64,000 bases of DNA from Camellia lanceoleosa (GCA_025200525.1 CM045763.1:59723530-59787529), one strand, 5' to 3'. Positions 45,379 to 56,673 are shown, counted from the stretch's first letter. Made by a program: numbers and translations. Notes: generated by a model from the sequence alone, not told the origin.

Positions 45379-46724
45379 CTAAAAATAGTACAGTTTGAGG
45401 TTGGCCGTATTCCATGGCCGGGGTATTCCTCTTCCCTCCAGGTCCTCCAAGTGGTATGCCCCCTTGCCCGCCAGACCGGTGATCTTGTAGGGTCCTTCCC
45501 AGTTTGCCCCTAGTTTGCCTTCACCTGGCACTAGGGTATTGCCCATGACCTTCCTCAAGACCCAGCCACCTACTTTGAACGGTCTGGGGTGCACCGTTTT
45601 GTTGTATTTTCTTAAAAGCTCTTGTTGGTAGGTGGCCACATGGATGAGAACCTTTTCCCAGCGTTCTTCCACTAGGTCCAATTCCAAGGCAATGGCTTCG
45701 GCGTTCAGCTCGGGCTTAAAACTTTCACTTCTGAAGGTGGGCATACCAACTTCCAAAGGGATGACCGCCTCTATACCATATGCCAAGGCAAAAGGAGTTT
45801 CCCCGGTTGATCGGCGCGGGGTCGTTCGGTATACCCAAAGGACACTTGGGAGTTCCTCGGCCCATTTACCTTTGGCTTTCTCAAGCCTTTCTTCAACCCA
45901 TCAAGAATGGTCTTGTTTGATGCTTCGGCTTGACCATTAGACTACAGGTAAGTCGGGGTAGAATTGTAGAATTCAATCTTCAAGTCTTCACAAAATCTTC
46001 TGAATAGGCGGCCGTCAAATTGGGTGCCATTATCCGAGATCAAGATTTTAGGGACACCAAACCGCGTTACCACATTCTGCCAGACAAACCGTTTGACGTC
46101 TTTCTCTTTGACTGTCGCCAAGGGCTCAGCTTCAACTCATTTGGTGAAGTAGTCTGTGGCCGCAGTGAAGAACTTCCGGCTGCCTGGCGCCGTTAGGAGT
46201 GGCCCCACTATATCTAGCCCCCACATCTCAAAGGGCCAAGGGCTAGTAAGGGAAAGAAGTTCCCGGGCCGGCTAGTGGATTTGGTAGGCAAACTTCTGGC
46301 ACTTCTCACATTTACGAACATACTTCTGCGCGTCTGCTTGTATGCACGGCCACCAATATCCTTGCGATATAGCCCAGTAGGCTAGAGATCTACCCCTTAT
46401 GTGACTACCACAGATGCCTTCGTGAATTTCGTATAGGAAGGCTTCCACGCTGCTTGGGTGCACACACTTTAAATAAGGACCGGTGAAAGATTTCTTGTAT
46501 AAAGCGCCTGATGGAGAGAGCCAAAACCGCTCTGACTTCACCCGGACTTTATGTGTTTCCTTCTTGTCGGTTGGGAGGGTCCGTTCTCTGAGAAAGAGGA
46601 TAATAGGGTCCATCCAAGAAGGACCTATCTTGGCGCAGAGTACTTCTGTTTGCCCAGTTTCCTCAATACTGGGCCTTGGCAGGAACTCAATTAGGAGAGG
46701 GCTGGGGGATGTGTTATCGACCAT
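45379..46724 (-). pseudogene. pol: Element E integrase
   Basis: The zinc-binding part (46724-46272) shows EIHEGICGSHIRGRSL and CEKCQKF. A stop at 46272 follows. The core at about 46270-45790 has GLDIVGPL, ISDNGTQF and QAEASNKTILDGL, so D, D and E are recognisable, but it is split by a TGA/TAG and a frame change. The last part (45786-45379) is open for 135 codons from MAYGIEAVIPLEVGMP to the terminal LKLYYF. Integrase joins cDNA to the genome; the breaks make this copy inactive. Confidence 0.85.
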
Positions 46725-46775
46725 GGAAGCAAGGCCGGCTAATTCGTCTGCGCGGCCGTTTTCTTCACGGCCAAT

Positions 46776-47468
46776 CTATTGGACCCTTATCACCTGGAAT
46801 CGTTTGATGTGGTCTCTAACCAGAGCTTGGTACTTCACCATTCTGTCATCCTTTGCTTCATAAACCCCAGAAACTTGGTTAACTACAAGCTGGGAATTGT
46901 TGTAAACCATTAGCTCGGATGCTTGTATCTGAAGCGCACTCTTAAGCCTGGCCAAAAGTGCCTCGTACTCAGCCTCATTATTTGATGCAGGAAATCCAAG
47001 GGTGATAGAGTGTTCGATGGTCAGTCCGTCTGGCGAAATCAGAACGATGCCCAGCCTGGCACCGTGGCGGTTAGAAGCCCCATCAACAAAAAGTTGCCAC
47101 ATTTCTCCCACAAAAAGCTTCCAACATTCTGAAGGGTCCTGGGAGGCCTGAAAATTGATGTTGCCGCGGTAGCTCGGCTGTTCGACATCAGGTTCAATGC
47201 TGATTGGTTCCACTGCCTCCCCCCTTGGTGATACGGCACCGGACAAAGCAGGTTGGTCGGTGATACCCAACTCCGTCGACGCATCGCCGGGTGGAAGTGT
47301 AGTACTAGCTGAAGGTTCTTCGGTGGGGCGCGCAATGTCTGCGTTGCCAACATCGCCAAGTTGTGTTATTTCGGTCGAGCCTACATTCGCCTCCTCATCT
47401 GCCGCGGCAATGTCCACCGGGCATACCGAATGAGTTCCATGTGAGAATTCAGCAACGAAGTCAGCCAA
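46776..47468 (-). CDS. pol: Element E archaeal-type RNase H domain
   Basis: An open stretch of 230 codons has a long acidic Pro/Thr-rich spacer (about residues 15-110), then the second RNase [15 protein letters not shown] with the first Asp kept, [19 protein letters not shown] with Glu kept, and [14 protein letters not shown], where the usual DSQLV Asp is Asn. This domain is the extra RNase H typical of dual-RNase-H Tat elements. The frame joins the preceding domain through a TAG at 47472-47474. The Asn substitution probably weakens catalysis. Confidence 0.82.
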   Translation of the reverse strand: MADFVAEFSHGTHSVCPVDIAAADEEANVGSTEITQLGDVGNADIARPTEEPSASTTLPPGDASTELGITDQPALSGAVSPRGEAVEPISIEPDVEQPSYRGNINFQASQDPSECWKLFVGEMWQLFVDGASNRHGARLGIVLISPDGLTIEHSITLGFPASNNEAEYEALLARLKSALQIQASELMVYNNSQLVVNQVSGVYEAKDDRMVKYQALVRDHIKRFQVIRVQ

Positions 47469-47471
47469 TGT

Positions 47472-47843
47472 CTAGGCTTTTATGGCAGTGCGTGGCTGAA
47501 ACTTGACGTCAAACTGTCCCAATTCAACCGCCCATTTGAGAATTCGACCGGAGAAATCCGCTCGTTCGAACAAAGCTTTGAGGGGGAACTCAATCAAAAC
47601 GATGATGGTATGAGCATGGAAATAGTGCGCCAACTTCCTAGAGGCCATCATCAATGCCAACGCAAGTTTTTCCAGCGGCAAGTATCTCGACTCTGCCGGT
47701 AGCAAGGTTTTATTGACGTAGAAGATGGGGAGGTGCCTGATTCCTTCTGACCGGACAAGCACCGCACTGACAGCGTGTTGAGAAACGGCCAGATAAAGGT
47801 AGAGTTCTTCGCCGGGTTTCGGTGTGACCAACAGGGCTACCAA
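47472..47843 (-). CDS. pol: Element E gypsy-type RNase H domain
   Basis: An open 123-codon stretch reads YLYLAVSQHAVSAVLVR, FYVNKTLLPAESRYLPLEKL, and RADFSGRILKWAVELGQFD. The first catalytic Asp of a standard gypsy RNase H is missing (AVSQ instead of a DAS- or DVT-type motif). This is usual in elements that also have the second RNase H. It is separated from the RT frame by a frameshifted stretch at 47844-48010. Confidence 0.8.
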   Translation of the reverse strand: MVALLVTPKPGEELYLYLAVSQHAVSAVLVRSEGIRHLPIFYVNKTLLPAESRYLPLEKLALALMMASRKLAHYFHAHTIIVLIEFPLKALFERADFSGRILKWAVELGQFDVKFQPRTAIKA

Positions 47844-48010
47844 GATGATACCTTGAGCTCAGCCAAAGCCCGGTCACATTCAACATCCCATGAGAACTTT
47901 GATTTCAGAGCTTGAAAGAAAGGGTGGCGATGTCGATGACCGCTTATAACCGATTAAGCGCCATTCCGACCATATCGAGACGCCCTTAGCGAGCTAGGCT
48001 GCTTTAATTC

Positions 48011-48988
48011 TTATATGGCTCTGATCTGTGTGGGGTCTGCTTCGATGCCTCGGTTTGTGACTAGGTAACCTAAGAATTTTCCAGATCCCACGCCAAAGGC
48101 ACACTTAGACTCATTCAGGCGTAACTTGTGTTGTTTGAGAATGGCGAACATCTCGACCAAGTCAGACAAGTGGTCTACTTGATGCCGGCTCTTAACCACC
48201 ATATCATCTATATAAGCCTCAATTGTCCAGCCTAGCAGAGGAGCGAACATCTTGGTCACCATCCTTTGAAAAGTTGCCCCGGCGTTCTTCAAACCAAAAG
48301 GCATGACTCGGTAGCAGAAGAGTCCCCTCGGTGTAGTGAAGGAGGTGATCTCGCGGTCGGGGCCATGCATGGCAATCTGATGATAACCGCGGCAGGCATC
48401 TAGGAAACTGAGCCTGTTATGTCCAGCCGTTAAGTCCACAAGCTGGTCTATTTTGGGCAGTGGAAAACTGTCTTTAGGGCAAGCTCGGTTGACGGTCTTG
48501 TAGTCGACACAAACTCGCCACTTCCCATTCTTTTTGGGTACAACGACTGTGTTTGAAATCCACCGAGAATAGTGCACTTCCTGAATAGCTCGTGCCTCAA
48601 GCAAGTTCTTCACCTCTTCCGCAACTACCTCGGCGTGATGCAATGCCGATCTCCTTGTTCTCTGAATGACCGGCTTTGCGCCGGGAAAAACGTTCAGGTG
48701 ATGGCAAATGAAACTCAAATCGATGCCGGGCATGTCGTAAGGCGACCATGTGAAGACTTCGATGTTTGCCATCAAGAATTCCACCATATCGGTTCTTTCT
48801 TGGGCAGTAAGGCTTGAACCGAGCAAGAAGAACTTGTTTGGACTTTCTATGTCAATCCGAACTTCCACCAATTCTTCAACGGCCTTGTCCTCAGCCTTGG
48901 TGCCCACATCGTCAAGGACTCCCCGGTCTTCCGGTCTCTCAATCATTTGGACAAAGCCTTTGGCAGCTCGGCTCCCGTTGACTGCCAC
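48011..48988 (-). CDS. pol: Element E reverse transcriptase
   Basis: 325 open codons with the RT fingers and palm: [58 protein letters not shown] and the catalytic YIDD at 48203-48214, followed by [20 protein letters not shown]. Upstream it has [12 protein letters not shown], the connection from the protease. It ends at a stop at 48011 just after ADPTQIRAI. It is the best-preserved RT of the window but is cut off from protease and RNase H by frame changes. Confidence 0.88.
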   Translation of the reverse strand: MAVNGSRAAKGFVQMIERPEDRGVLDDVGTKAEDKAVEELVEVRIDIESPNKFFLLGSSLTAQERTDMVEFLMANIEVFTWSPYDMPGIDLSFICHHLNVFPGAKPVIQRTRRSALHHAEVVAEEVKNLLEARAIQEVHYSRWISNTVVVPKKNGKWRVCVDYKTVNRACPKDSFPLPKIDQLVDLTAGHNRLSFLDACRGYHQIAMHGPDREITSFTTPRGLFCYRVMPFGLKNAGATFQRMVTKMFAPLLGWTIEAYIDDMVVKSRHQVDHLSDLVEMFAILKQHKLRLNESKCAFGVGSGKFLGYLVTNRGIEADPTQIRAI

Positions 48989-49102
48989 GAAGCATTACTT
49001 CGCCATGACTTGATCGCCCCAAACTTCTTCGATTGCCCCCATAGCCGAAGGGAATCTCATCACCTGGTGGTCGGTCGACGTTATAACCTACATAGCGTAA
49101 AG

Positions 49103-50098
49103 TCATCCCCTTCCAAGGATCAAGTTGTATGTGGATAGCACTTGCAATACCCAGAACTCCACTTGCTTGACCACGGATCCCGCTTTGACCGGCAGGATAA
49201 TCTTTCCCAAAGGCCACTCCGGTTGTGAGTTGAAACCAACCAGTGGCGAAGTAGCCGGAGCCAAGTCTGTATCCCGGAGCTTGAGCTGTTTGAATGCGTC
49301 GTAATACATGATCTCGACCGAGCTTCCCTGATCAATCAAGATGTGCTTGACATCGAATTCTTTGACGCGGAGTGTGACCACTAAGGCATCGTTGTGCGGT
49401 GTCTGAATGCACTCTAGGTCCCTTGTGGAGAAACTGATCACGTCTTTTTCTTCGGTCTTGCCCCTTTTGATCGTGGGCTGGACCGACAAAACTTCCCTCA
49501 TGTGCTCCGCTTTCTTGATCATACCTTGGAGTTCACATACACGCGCCGGTTCCACAATGTCGTGGATCACATTAACAATGCCCTGAAGGGGTGCCTCCAA
49601 GTCATCCGATCCACGCGGATCAACCGGAGCAGGATGCGCGGCTTTAACATCCCCATCAGTGTAAAGGTCCAAGTGTCCGGCTGTGACTAGCTCCTTCAAG
49701 TGTTGCTTCAGAGGCAAGCAATCCTCTATCCGGTGTCCGCGCTCCCGATGAAATGTGCAGCGGTACTGTGGATTGAAACCCTTCTGCGCATCGTCTAACT
49801 TAGCAGGAAACCGGACATAATCCTCGTCACGGATTTCACTGAGTATGCGATAAATTGGAAAATTAAAGACTGTGATGATGCCTGTCCTGGCTTTCAACCT
49901 TCTGTTCGCATCAGCTACGTCGTCGCGCGGGTATTCATCTCGGTCATTCCATCGACCCCTATCCCGGTTTCGACGATTTGAACCTTGGTCAGATTCCTCG
50001 ACGCGATCATTTGAGCAGTTGGTCTCCTGTCCAACCACGTGCACCTTGCCAGCCGATCTCTTGTCTGTTGCTACTGGAGTTGCCTTCGCGGTAGACAC
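49103..50098 (-). CDS. gag-pol: Element E gag C-terminus and aspartic protease
   Basis: 331 open codons. An Arg/Asp-rich stretch leads to CTFHRERGHRIEDCLPLKQH, a C-x3-H-type zinc-knuckle variant near residue 138. The protease has HILIDQGSSVEIMYYDAF, with DQGS at 49322-49333, and ends STYNLILGRG. The usual retropepsin motif is DTG or DSG; DQG is seen in D (mutated), E and F here, while element A has DTG. Confidence 0.82.
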   Translation of the reverse strand: MSTAKATPVATDKRSAGKVHVVGQETNCSNDRVEESDQGSNRRNRDRGRWNDRDEYPRDDVADANRRLKARTGIITVFNFPIYRILSEIRDEDYVRFPAKLDDAQKGFNPQYRCTFHRERGHRIEDCLPLKQHLKELVTAGHLDLYTDGDVKAAHPAPVDPRGSDDLEAPLQGIVNVIHDIVEPARVCELQGMIKKAEHMREVLSVQPTIKRGKTEEKDVISFSTRDLECIQTPHNDALVVTLRVKEFDVKHILIDQGSSVEIMYYDAFKQLKLRDTDLAPATSPLVGFNSQPEWPLGKIILPVKAGSVVKQVEFWVLQVLSTYNLILGRG

Positions 50099-50136
50099 TG
50101 CGTATCATCTTCTACTCGGATGTGCTTGTTGATGCG

Positions 50137-51321
50137 CTACATTAATTGGCCCATGGATGTCGGCTGGTGCATAGTAAGCGAGTCCCGCAGTCTATGTCCG
50201 ACCGGGAGACCACGCTTATACTGAATGATTGCTAGGTTGACCGAGCAATCCAAGATCTCATTGAAAGTTTCCCAGTATCTGGAGTTGTATGCCTTGAGTG
50301 TGTCGTTCGGCTTCATCTTGACACTGGGAAGGTGGTCAACTTCCTTTGGCGTTTTGGTGTTGGTCTTAAAACGTGTCACGAAGGCTTCCGCCATCTGTTG
50401 CCACCTTTCGATGCTTCCCTCCGGCAACCTCTCGAACCATTTCAAGCCCAGCTCGCCCAAACTTGACGGGAAGATAAGGCACATGAGAGCGTCATTTCGC
50501 CTATGTCCGGCCATGACCTGTCAGAAGTAGCTTACATGCATATATGGATCGGTTTTTCCATCGTAGAGCGTGAACTTTGGCTGGTGAAAGCCCGTCGAAA
50601 GCGGTGTTGTTTCTATCCCCAGGGAAAAAGGAGTGGTGCTCAGCCTCGCCAAGTCTGTGTCTAAAAGGAGAGGCGCAGCTAGGCGGGGTGGAGGCATTCC
50701 GACCTCTTCACTAGCGTGAACCCCATAGGATAACCGTTGGAACGCCGGCACCCTCTAAGCCTCCCGCCGGCAAGCCCATTCCTTCAAGACTACCCACAAA
50801 TCCTCTGAACGAGCGGAATAAGAATACCTTGACGTCGTCACCGGACGTAAGGGTTGATGGGTGTTGTCTTGCGCGCTGGACTTCTCTTCGTGCGCGTCGG
50901 AATCTCCAACCTTGTAACTTCTGGTGATTGAGATGGACGGAGTACGCTACTGGCTCTAACTGCCTGAACGGCAAGGTTGGGTGCGCTCACTGTGGTCTCC
51001 CACTCCAGCTACACCCTTTCCTTTGACATACCCCTTAAGATCCTCCATCTCCACCGCCATTCGCCAGATGACAGCGTCTTGGTCCCTTAGCTTGTGTTCC
51101 AGTCGTCTAGCGTGCGATTCTCTCCGCCGCCGGTGACCGTCCGGACTCCGTGAATGACCAAAGCTTCTTCCGCGCTTATCCCGCGCGTCTCTTGAATGTC
51201 CTCCTGGAAAAGTCTCCAGGTCTGCCATAGGAGGGATGGCAGGATGTCCTTCTTTCCGTCTGCCTGACTCCGAGGTAACACCGTCGATGGCAGACAACGG
51301 AATCTCGTCGTTGTTTACCAT
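50137..51321 (-). pseudogene. gag: Element E gag N-terminal and core parts
   Basis: From the ATG at 51321, 121 codons are open (acidic then Arg/Ser-rich, with a short helical part VIWRMAVEMEDLKGYV). The capsid-like core follows in another frame at 50751-50137: HQPKFTLYDGKTDPYMHV, a TGA at 50521, then KWFERLPEGSIERWQQMAEA, FVTRFKTNTKTPKEVDHLP and NDTLKAYNSRYWETFNEI. These are the standard plant Tat gag motifs. At least two frame changes and one stop break it. Confidence 0.8.
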
Positions 51322-51368
51322 GGACGGCGATCAGTTGAGCCTGAAAGACAAGGTTTTGTCTATCAAGT

Positions 51369-51387
51369 TCCCACAGACGACGCCAAT
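51369..51387 (-). promoter_or_regulatory. Primer binding site of element E
   Basis: On the minus strand, ATTGGCGTCGTCTGTGGGA directly follows the LTR end (CCCCGTACA), the same primer-site type as in D and F. Confidence 0.75.
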
Positions 51388-52122
51388 TGTACGGGGAGCA
51401 AATATTCAAGTAAGCCCGTACTCCTTTCTTCCAAGCTCCTGTCTGTCCAATCGACCTGCGAGCATAACGACGGTGAGCTACCCGGCGGTGTGTGGCCGGA
51501 AAACCCCTCCGACGATCAAGTTAGCACACACACACAGGGATAGCTAGAGAGGGGAGAGTTGAGTGTAAGTGTATATCTCACCAAATGTTCATCTGTCTAG
51601 GCATGGGGGGCGCAGACTCGCTTATATACCTTCTGCGCCCCAAATCTACTCCTATTAGTCTTTCGACACGTGATGCCACTATCCCATCTGTCAGCACAAA
51701 TCTAGCTGATCATCACCTAACCAAATCGCCACACACTCTGGGATCTCGCAAGAATCGCATCATCTCGGCTACCAACAGCCGTGTTACACAACAAGCTAGA
51801 ACGCTCCGCTCGCCGAGCTCAACGACGACCGAGCTCAGTTGCATTCTGGCATAGTTGAGCTGAAGACTGGTCGAGCTGGTAAACCGAAGACCTTTCCAGT
51901 CGGGCTGGAAGCGCCAACCACGGGAATAGGACCGGCTTCCATTATCTCGGCCGAATTACCCAATTAGCTCGGTTCCCACATAAACAAGCCAGTAGCTCGG
52001 TCATAGCATGGTCCTGGGCCATTACCGAGCACAACCCTCTCCGGCTAAGTCCAAGCTACCACAACCAACAACATGTTCGGCCCATAATCTACCCGGTCAT
52101 TACCACGGCCCAATCCAGCTCA
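51388..52122 (-). repeat. 5' LTR of element E (735 bp)
   Basis: On the minus strand it starts TGAGCTGGATTGGGCC at 52122 and ends TTTGCTCCCCGTACA at 51388. A TATA box (GGTATATAAGCG, 51621-51630) is present. The U5 part with GCTAACTTGATCGTCGGAGG is shared with the LTR at 53280-54020. The outer flank is TAAAT (52123-52127). Confidence 0.82.
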
Positions 52123-53279
52123 TAAATTTCCCTCTCAGTCGTTGAATTCTTTTTATAACTAAATTAATGTATTCTTTTATTCTATTATACTTTGTAGTGA
52201 AATGTTATTATTTAAATTATCTTATTTTACTTATTTAGTACGTCTTATACTTGTATAATTTAAACACACAGGGAAATCAAGCACATTTTAAAAGACAAAA
52301 TAAAATTTTAAAATTTTTCTAAAATAAAATCTTAACATGATAAAGTCTTTTACTAATTTATAATATTTCTAGATATATATTTTATTTTTATAATTATTTC
52401 AGGGATTAAATATATTTGAATTAAATACTTTAAGGTTTTGATAGATTCAATCGATAGTTTAAAAATAAATAGATTTTAATTTGTATACTTTAAATACTAA
52501 GTAGACTCAATTAATAATTTAAAGATTAAGTAAACCTTTTGGTAATAATTTAAAGGTAGAAAATGTAATAAGCCCATTCTTTAAAAGGATAAATATATAA
52601 ATAAATAATATTGATGGAAAATTATTAATAGTAAAATCATATTTATTCACAAAAAATATTTATTTAGCCAAACTAGACAAGCTTTTACTTCAATAATGTC
52701 TTCGTTATATTTCTTGCTGTAATGACATGCATTGGAGTATAATCTTTTACCTTTAATCTTGCCATTTATTATTATGAGATTGTTGGTATAATTTTTAGGA
52801 AGTGATTAGTATTTTAATTTAAGAATTTGTACCAAATTGTAGTACGATTTCTGTTTATAACTTTTTAGGTAAAAATAACTTAAATAAACTTTAAAAAAAT
52901 CTAATTATTTAGGACCAATTTGGAAAGATGGTAAAAAAAACCAATTTTTTAACTTTTAACTTATTTTTTATTATATCACCTCTCTATTTTTTTACATATT
53001 TTTTCCAAAAAAAAACTTAAAAACTAACTTTAACCAACTTTTCAAAACAATAAAAACTGAAAAAATGATGTTTTAACTTCTACTTTCTGATTATTAAACT
53101 TTAAAAAAAAATCACCAAACAGAGCCTATATCTTTATGTTTAATGAATGGGCTAAATACAAGACAAAGGATTAACAATGCTAAATTAAAGTTAATTTTAA
53201 AATTTCTTATTAATCATAGTAAGATAGCAGACTTCTAATAAATAAATAAAATAAAATAACAGTGTGAGAGGGAGATTTA
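52123..53279. other. AT-rich intergenic DNA
   Basis: No gene is seen. The stretch at about 52912-53128 begins and ends with weakly similar inverted words (CCAATTTGG / CCAAACAG) and might be an old MITE, but the match is poor. Confidence 0.5.
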
Positions 53280-54020
53280 TGACCCAATATGGGCCGAGCT
53301 AGTTTGGGCCTTAGTCAAGGTCTCTACTCGGTCAGATGTTGGATACGCGCTAGACCGAGGTCTTAGCCCGGTCAAGCTAAAGACAAGTTTGAGGTACAAG
53401 CCCGATCTAGAGATGTGCGTTTCACTAAGTTGGGCAGAATTTGTCCTTAAAAGACCAGGTTCGATCGAGCAAGAGCTTATTGTGGACCGTAGAGCTCGGT
53501 TGAGCCTGCGCGCAGGACTTCTCCGACGGGACCAAGCAAGTAGCGCGGTCTTGAGGGAAAACTGTGCCACTGTGCTTAGCACCACTCGATAAGGTGTACC
53601 ACAAAGCGTGTTCAGATTGCATGAAGGAGATTTCGCTGTCCATACACGTCAATACCATTAGGCAGTTTCACTATTTGGTGTTTTGGCAATATTTGCGCCT
53701 ACACGTGAAAGAAGGTAAGAAGGAAACATATCTACTCGTCAAAAGGAAGATGGACAAAGGGGAGTGCGCAGAAAGTATATAAATGGTGCTACGCCTCTAT
53801 GCACAGGTCTGAAACTTCTGGTTATCAGAGCTACCTACTCCTTTGTCTCCTCTCTCCTTCTCCTTCTCTCTCTCTAAGTGAGCTAACTTGATCATCGGAG
53901 GGGTTTTCAGGCTGCACACCGCTGGATAGCTCACTGTCTTTGTGTTCTCAGGTTATTCGGAAAAGAGTAAAACTTGGACACAAGGAGTACAGAAAGAGAC
54001 GAATATTTACTCCCCGTACA
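53280..54020 (+). mobile_element. Solo LTR related to that of element E (plus strand)
   Basis: It starts TGACCCAATATGGGCC and ends TTTACTCCCCGTACA. It shares with E's LTR the U5 block GAGCTAACTTGATCATCGG and GGGGTTTTC..GGCTGCACACCG. A TATA box TATATAAAT is at 53776-53784. The flanks ATTTA and CAGTG do not match, and no primer site or gag follows, so it is a solo LTR without visible duplication. Confidence 0.72.
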
Positions 54021-54483
54021 CAGTGATAGTAAACTTTTGTAAGATTTCAAAATTCAGTCAGCTAGTAATAAACTGCCTTCTTTTGGGTTTTGTTTATGAA
54101 AAAAATAAACACAATAACAACAACAAACAAATTGAGTTTAGATCTAATTAATCAAGAATCAAGTCTACTAAAATCGAGACAAAATTGAATTAAAACCAGA
54201 CAAAATGATGAAAAATAATTAAAACCGAGATAAAGTCTAATTAAAGCTGGACAAATCGGGGTCAAACAAGTTGAGTTTGGCCTAGGTTGGGCAATCGTTT
54301 TTAGGCTAAAAAATCACATACAGACAAATTTGGCTACAAAATCACAAATTGCTAAAAATGATACACGTGAGTTGTGAGGTACGTGAGGAGAATGGACAAT
54401 TACCAAACTACCCCATATACACTAATACACATCTCTGTGTGGATGCTAGGGTTTCATTTTCTTCATACACGAAGTAGACAACG

Positions 54484-54579
54484 ATGAAGAAGAACGGAAG
54501 AAAGGGAGAAGACTGCACAAGATCAGACGATCCAGGCCAACACTGCTTCCGCAACGCCTCAACCATTCTCTACTCGTAA
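54484..54579 (+). other. Possible small ORF (31 codons) behind a CTAGGGTTT motif
   Basis: An ATG at 54484 opens 31 codons (MKKNGRKGEDCTRSDDPGQH...) to a TAA. CTAGGGTTT, a telo-box-like word common near plant transcription starts, lies at 54447-54455, and TACTCGTAACC at the end could be a splice donor. No similarity is recognised. It could be a 5' UTR or first exon remnant, or chance. Confidence 0.2.
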
Positions 54580-54784
54580 CCTTGTTCCGTGTTTCTATCT
54601 TTGGTACGCATAACTCGATTTATTTTGGAATTTTCCTCCCCTTGCAGCAGATCTTACTTGTTTATTGTGTGCATGTTCAAAATCCGTCGTTCTGTTCGAT
54701 CAGTGCTAAAATGCTTTTGTTGGTGTGAATGGAGGTTTCAATCCGAATGTCTCTATATAAATTGTATGAACTCGGATTATGGGA

Positions 54785-55260
54785 ACTTTTCTTTTTTCTT
54801 TTTGTATTCACTTTCATTTTTCTTCTTAATGAACTCAACAAGGAACAATATACCAACAACAAATACTATTTTTATTTTTTATTTATTTATTTTTGTTTTA
54901 AATCTATTACTATTTTTTTTATTTTTTTTTAACTCACTCGACCTATAAAATAGGATTTGCTTCCAAATTGAGGAAATGCCTTTTTCTTTTTTGTATTCAC
55001 TTTCATTTTTCTTAATGAACTCAACACAGAATAGCATACCAACAACAAATATTATTTTTAATACTATTTTTATTTTTTATTTGTTTTTGTTTTAAATCTG
55101 TTACCTTTTTTTTTTTTTTTAACTCATTGGATCCACTGTTTATAAAATGAAATTTGCTTCCAAATTGAGAAAGTACTTTCTTTTTTGTGTTCGCTTTCAT
55201 TTTCCTTCTTGATAAACACAATGAAGAACAACATACCAACAACAAATATCATTTTTTTTT
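54785..55260. repeat. About 190-bp tandem repeat, 2.5 copies
   Basis: TTTTTTGTATTCACTTTCATTTTTC recurs near 54797, 54984 and (changed) 55178. Each time it is followed by AATGAACTCAACA-like text, ATACCAACAACAAATA and a T-rich run, giving a period of about 188-194 bp. Confidence 0.85.
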
Positions 55261-56171
55261 TTTAAATCTGTTACTATTTTTTTTTTTTTTTACTCACTAG
55301 AAGCGCAACAAAATTTTTACAAATTTTCCGTTAATTTTAGCAAGTTTTGTTGACAGAGTGATTTGTTTTATGGGGTGTTTTATGGGGGCGGTTGGATTTT
55401 TTTTTTATTTTTTGTTACTAAAAGACAAATTTTATCACATCAAATCTCATAATTATTTCATTTTTTCTTTTACAAACATCACATCTAACCAAAAAAAACC
55501 TAATTATCTTTTCAAACACAAAAAAAAAATTTCTCTAATAATATCCTATAATTAAAAAAACTCACTTTCAAAACGGCCACATAATTTCCCAATTCCAAAT
55601 CAACATCCTACCAAAAATAAATTCCATGAAGCAATTAACAAAAAATGTAAAAAAAGGAAAATGGAAAAAAAAAATTAAATTGGGTAACTCCATTACAAAA
55701 TTTGTATATACCTGCAGGTGTTATTAGATTTGGCCACTGGAGAATAATTTTGTCATTTCATTTTGAAAACATTCATTTCTCACGTCAAAAAAATCAATAA
55801 AAGTTAAACAAAAAAAACCACATAAAAAAAAAAAACTCAAGCTAAAAAAATCAAAAAAAAAAACTAAAAAGTCATCATCAAACAAAACCTTTGTTATAAT
55901 AAATAAATAAAAAATAAACAAAATAACAAATAATTACTGAAAAAAAAAAAAAAAAACAGAGCACAATTAAGTATCTAATTAAATTAACAACAATTTACAT
56001 TCATGATCATCAGCAATTTTTTTTACAAACCTAAACTTCCAAAACAACCAAACAAACCCAAAACAAAAAACCACAGATTTCTATTTTCAACACCAGCACA
56101 ATCTATATCCATCATCCATTCCATACCATACCATACCATACATATCATCATCATTATCATCATCATCACCA

Positions 56172-56609
56172 TCACCTGTGCATCTTTCCTCTAAGCTTAA
56201 CTCCCAAAACCTTCTCCATCTTGGCCAGCACAGCCTGGTTCGGCACGGCCTTACCGTTCTCGTACTCCTGAACCACCTTAGGCAACTCGTTGATCTTTTT
56301 CGCCAGATCGGCCTGGCTCATCTTCTTCTCGATCCTCGCCTTCTGAATCGCCTGCCTCACCTCCACCGAAACCCTATCCAGCGCCGCCGGTTCCGCCGCC
56401 TCGTCCAGCTTCCGCGCGTTCATCGCCGTCGCCGCCGGTTTCTTGTTCGCGCCGCCGTCGAATTTCTTCACGGTCTGGACCTGGCCGCCGGAGCGGAGCG
56501 CCTGGTTCACGAGCTTCGGGTCGCGTAGGTCGTGTGCCTTGGGCTTGGACTTGTGGAGGACCACTGGCTCCCAATCCTGAGCCATGGTTCCTGGATATCG
56601 ATTCGGCAT
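56172..56609 (-). CDS. MBF1C: Multiprotein-bridging factor 1c (transcriptional coactivator)
   Basis: A single exon from the ATG at 56609 to the TGA at 56172 encodes 145 residues, the usual length of plant MBF1c. The N-terminal MBF1 domain spans about residues 10-75 (QDWEPVVLHKSKPKAHDLRD, VQTVKKFDGGANKK). The Cro/C1-type helix-turn-helix covers about 85-141 (IEKKMSQADLAKKINELPKV, YENGKAVPNQAVLAKMEKVL). MBF1 proteins link gene-specific activators to TBP; the c type is induced by heat and other stress in plants. The start MPNRYPG matches the family start; an in-frame ATG 24 codons upstream adds only low-complexity CT-repeat translation. Lack of introns fits the c type. It is GC-rich inside AT-rich flanks and is the only intact host gene here. 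Confidence 0.95.
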   Translation of the reverse strand: MPNRYPGTMAQDWEPVVLHKSKPKAHDLRDPKLVNQALRSGGQVQTVKKFDGGANKKPAATAMNARKLDEAAEPAALDRVSVEVRQAIQKARIEKKMSQADLAKKINELPKVVQEYENGKAVPNQAVLAKMEKVLGVKLRGKMHR

Positions 56610-56649
56610 CGTCTCAGAAATGAAGATTGATAAACGAGAGATACAGTGA

Positions 56650-56673
56650 GTGAGAGAGAGAGAGAGAGAGAGA
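56650..56673. repeat. GA/CT microsatellite in the MBF1c 5' UTR
   Basis: (GA)n on plus, thus a CT-rich leader on the transcript, between the predicted start of transcription and the ATG. A second run lies at 56791-56812 between the two heat-shock cores. Confidence 0.9.

Larger units (their letters stand above)
42169..52122 (-). mobile_element. Ty3/gypsy element 'E' (Tat/Retand type), minus strand, 3' LTR missing
   Basis: Read on the minus strand: 5' LTR (52122-51388), primer site, gag, DQGS protease, RT, RNase H, archaeal-type RNase H, integrase ending at 45379, a 58-bp tandem array, then a gene in the opposite direction (42449-44587 on plus). The expected 3' LTR copy of 51388-52122 is not found; the element ends at 42168/42169 against the inverted solo LTR. 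The layout with an antisense gene between pol and the 3' LTR matches Retand-like Tat elements. Confidence 0.85.
54021..56171. other. AT-rich intergenic DNA left of MBF1c
   Basis: It contains long A and T runs, the 190-bp repeat at 54785-55260, and a possible small ORF at 54484-54579. The 56098-56171 part, the likely MBF1c 3' UTR on the minus strand, has CCATA and CAT simple repeats. Confidence 0.55.

Noticed and set aside
45632..45940. 102-codon plus-strand ORF opposite the integrase of E
   Set aside because: It is the antisense shadow of the integrase C-terminal frame, with no family match.
52912..53128. Possible MITE with CCAAA-type ends
   Set aside because: Terminal match is poor and A/T runs dominate the similarity.
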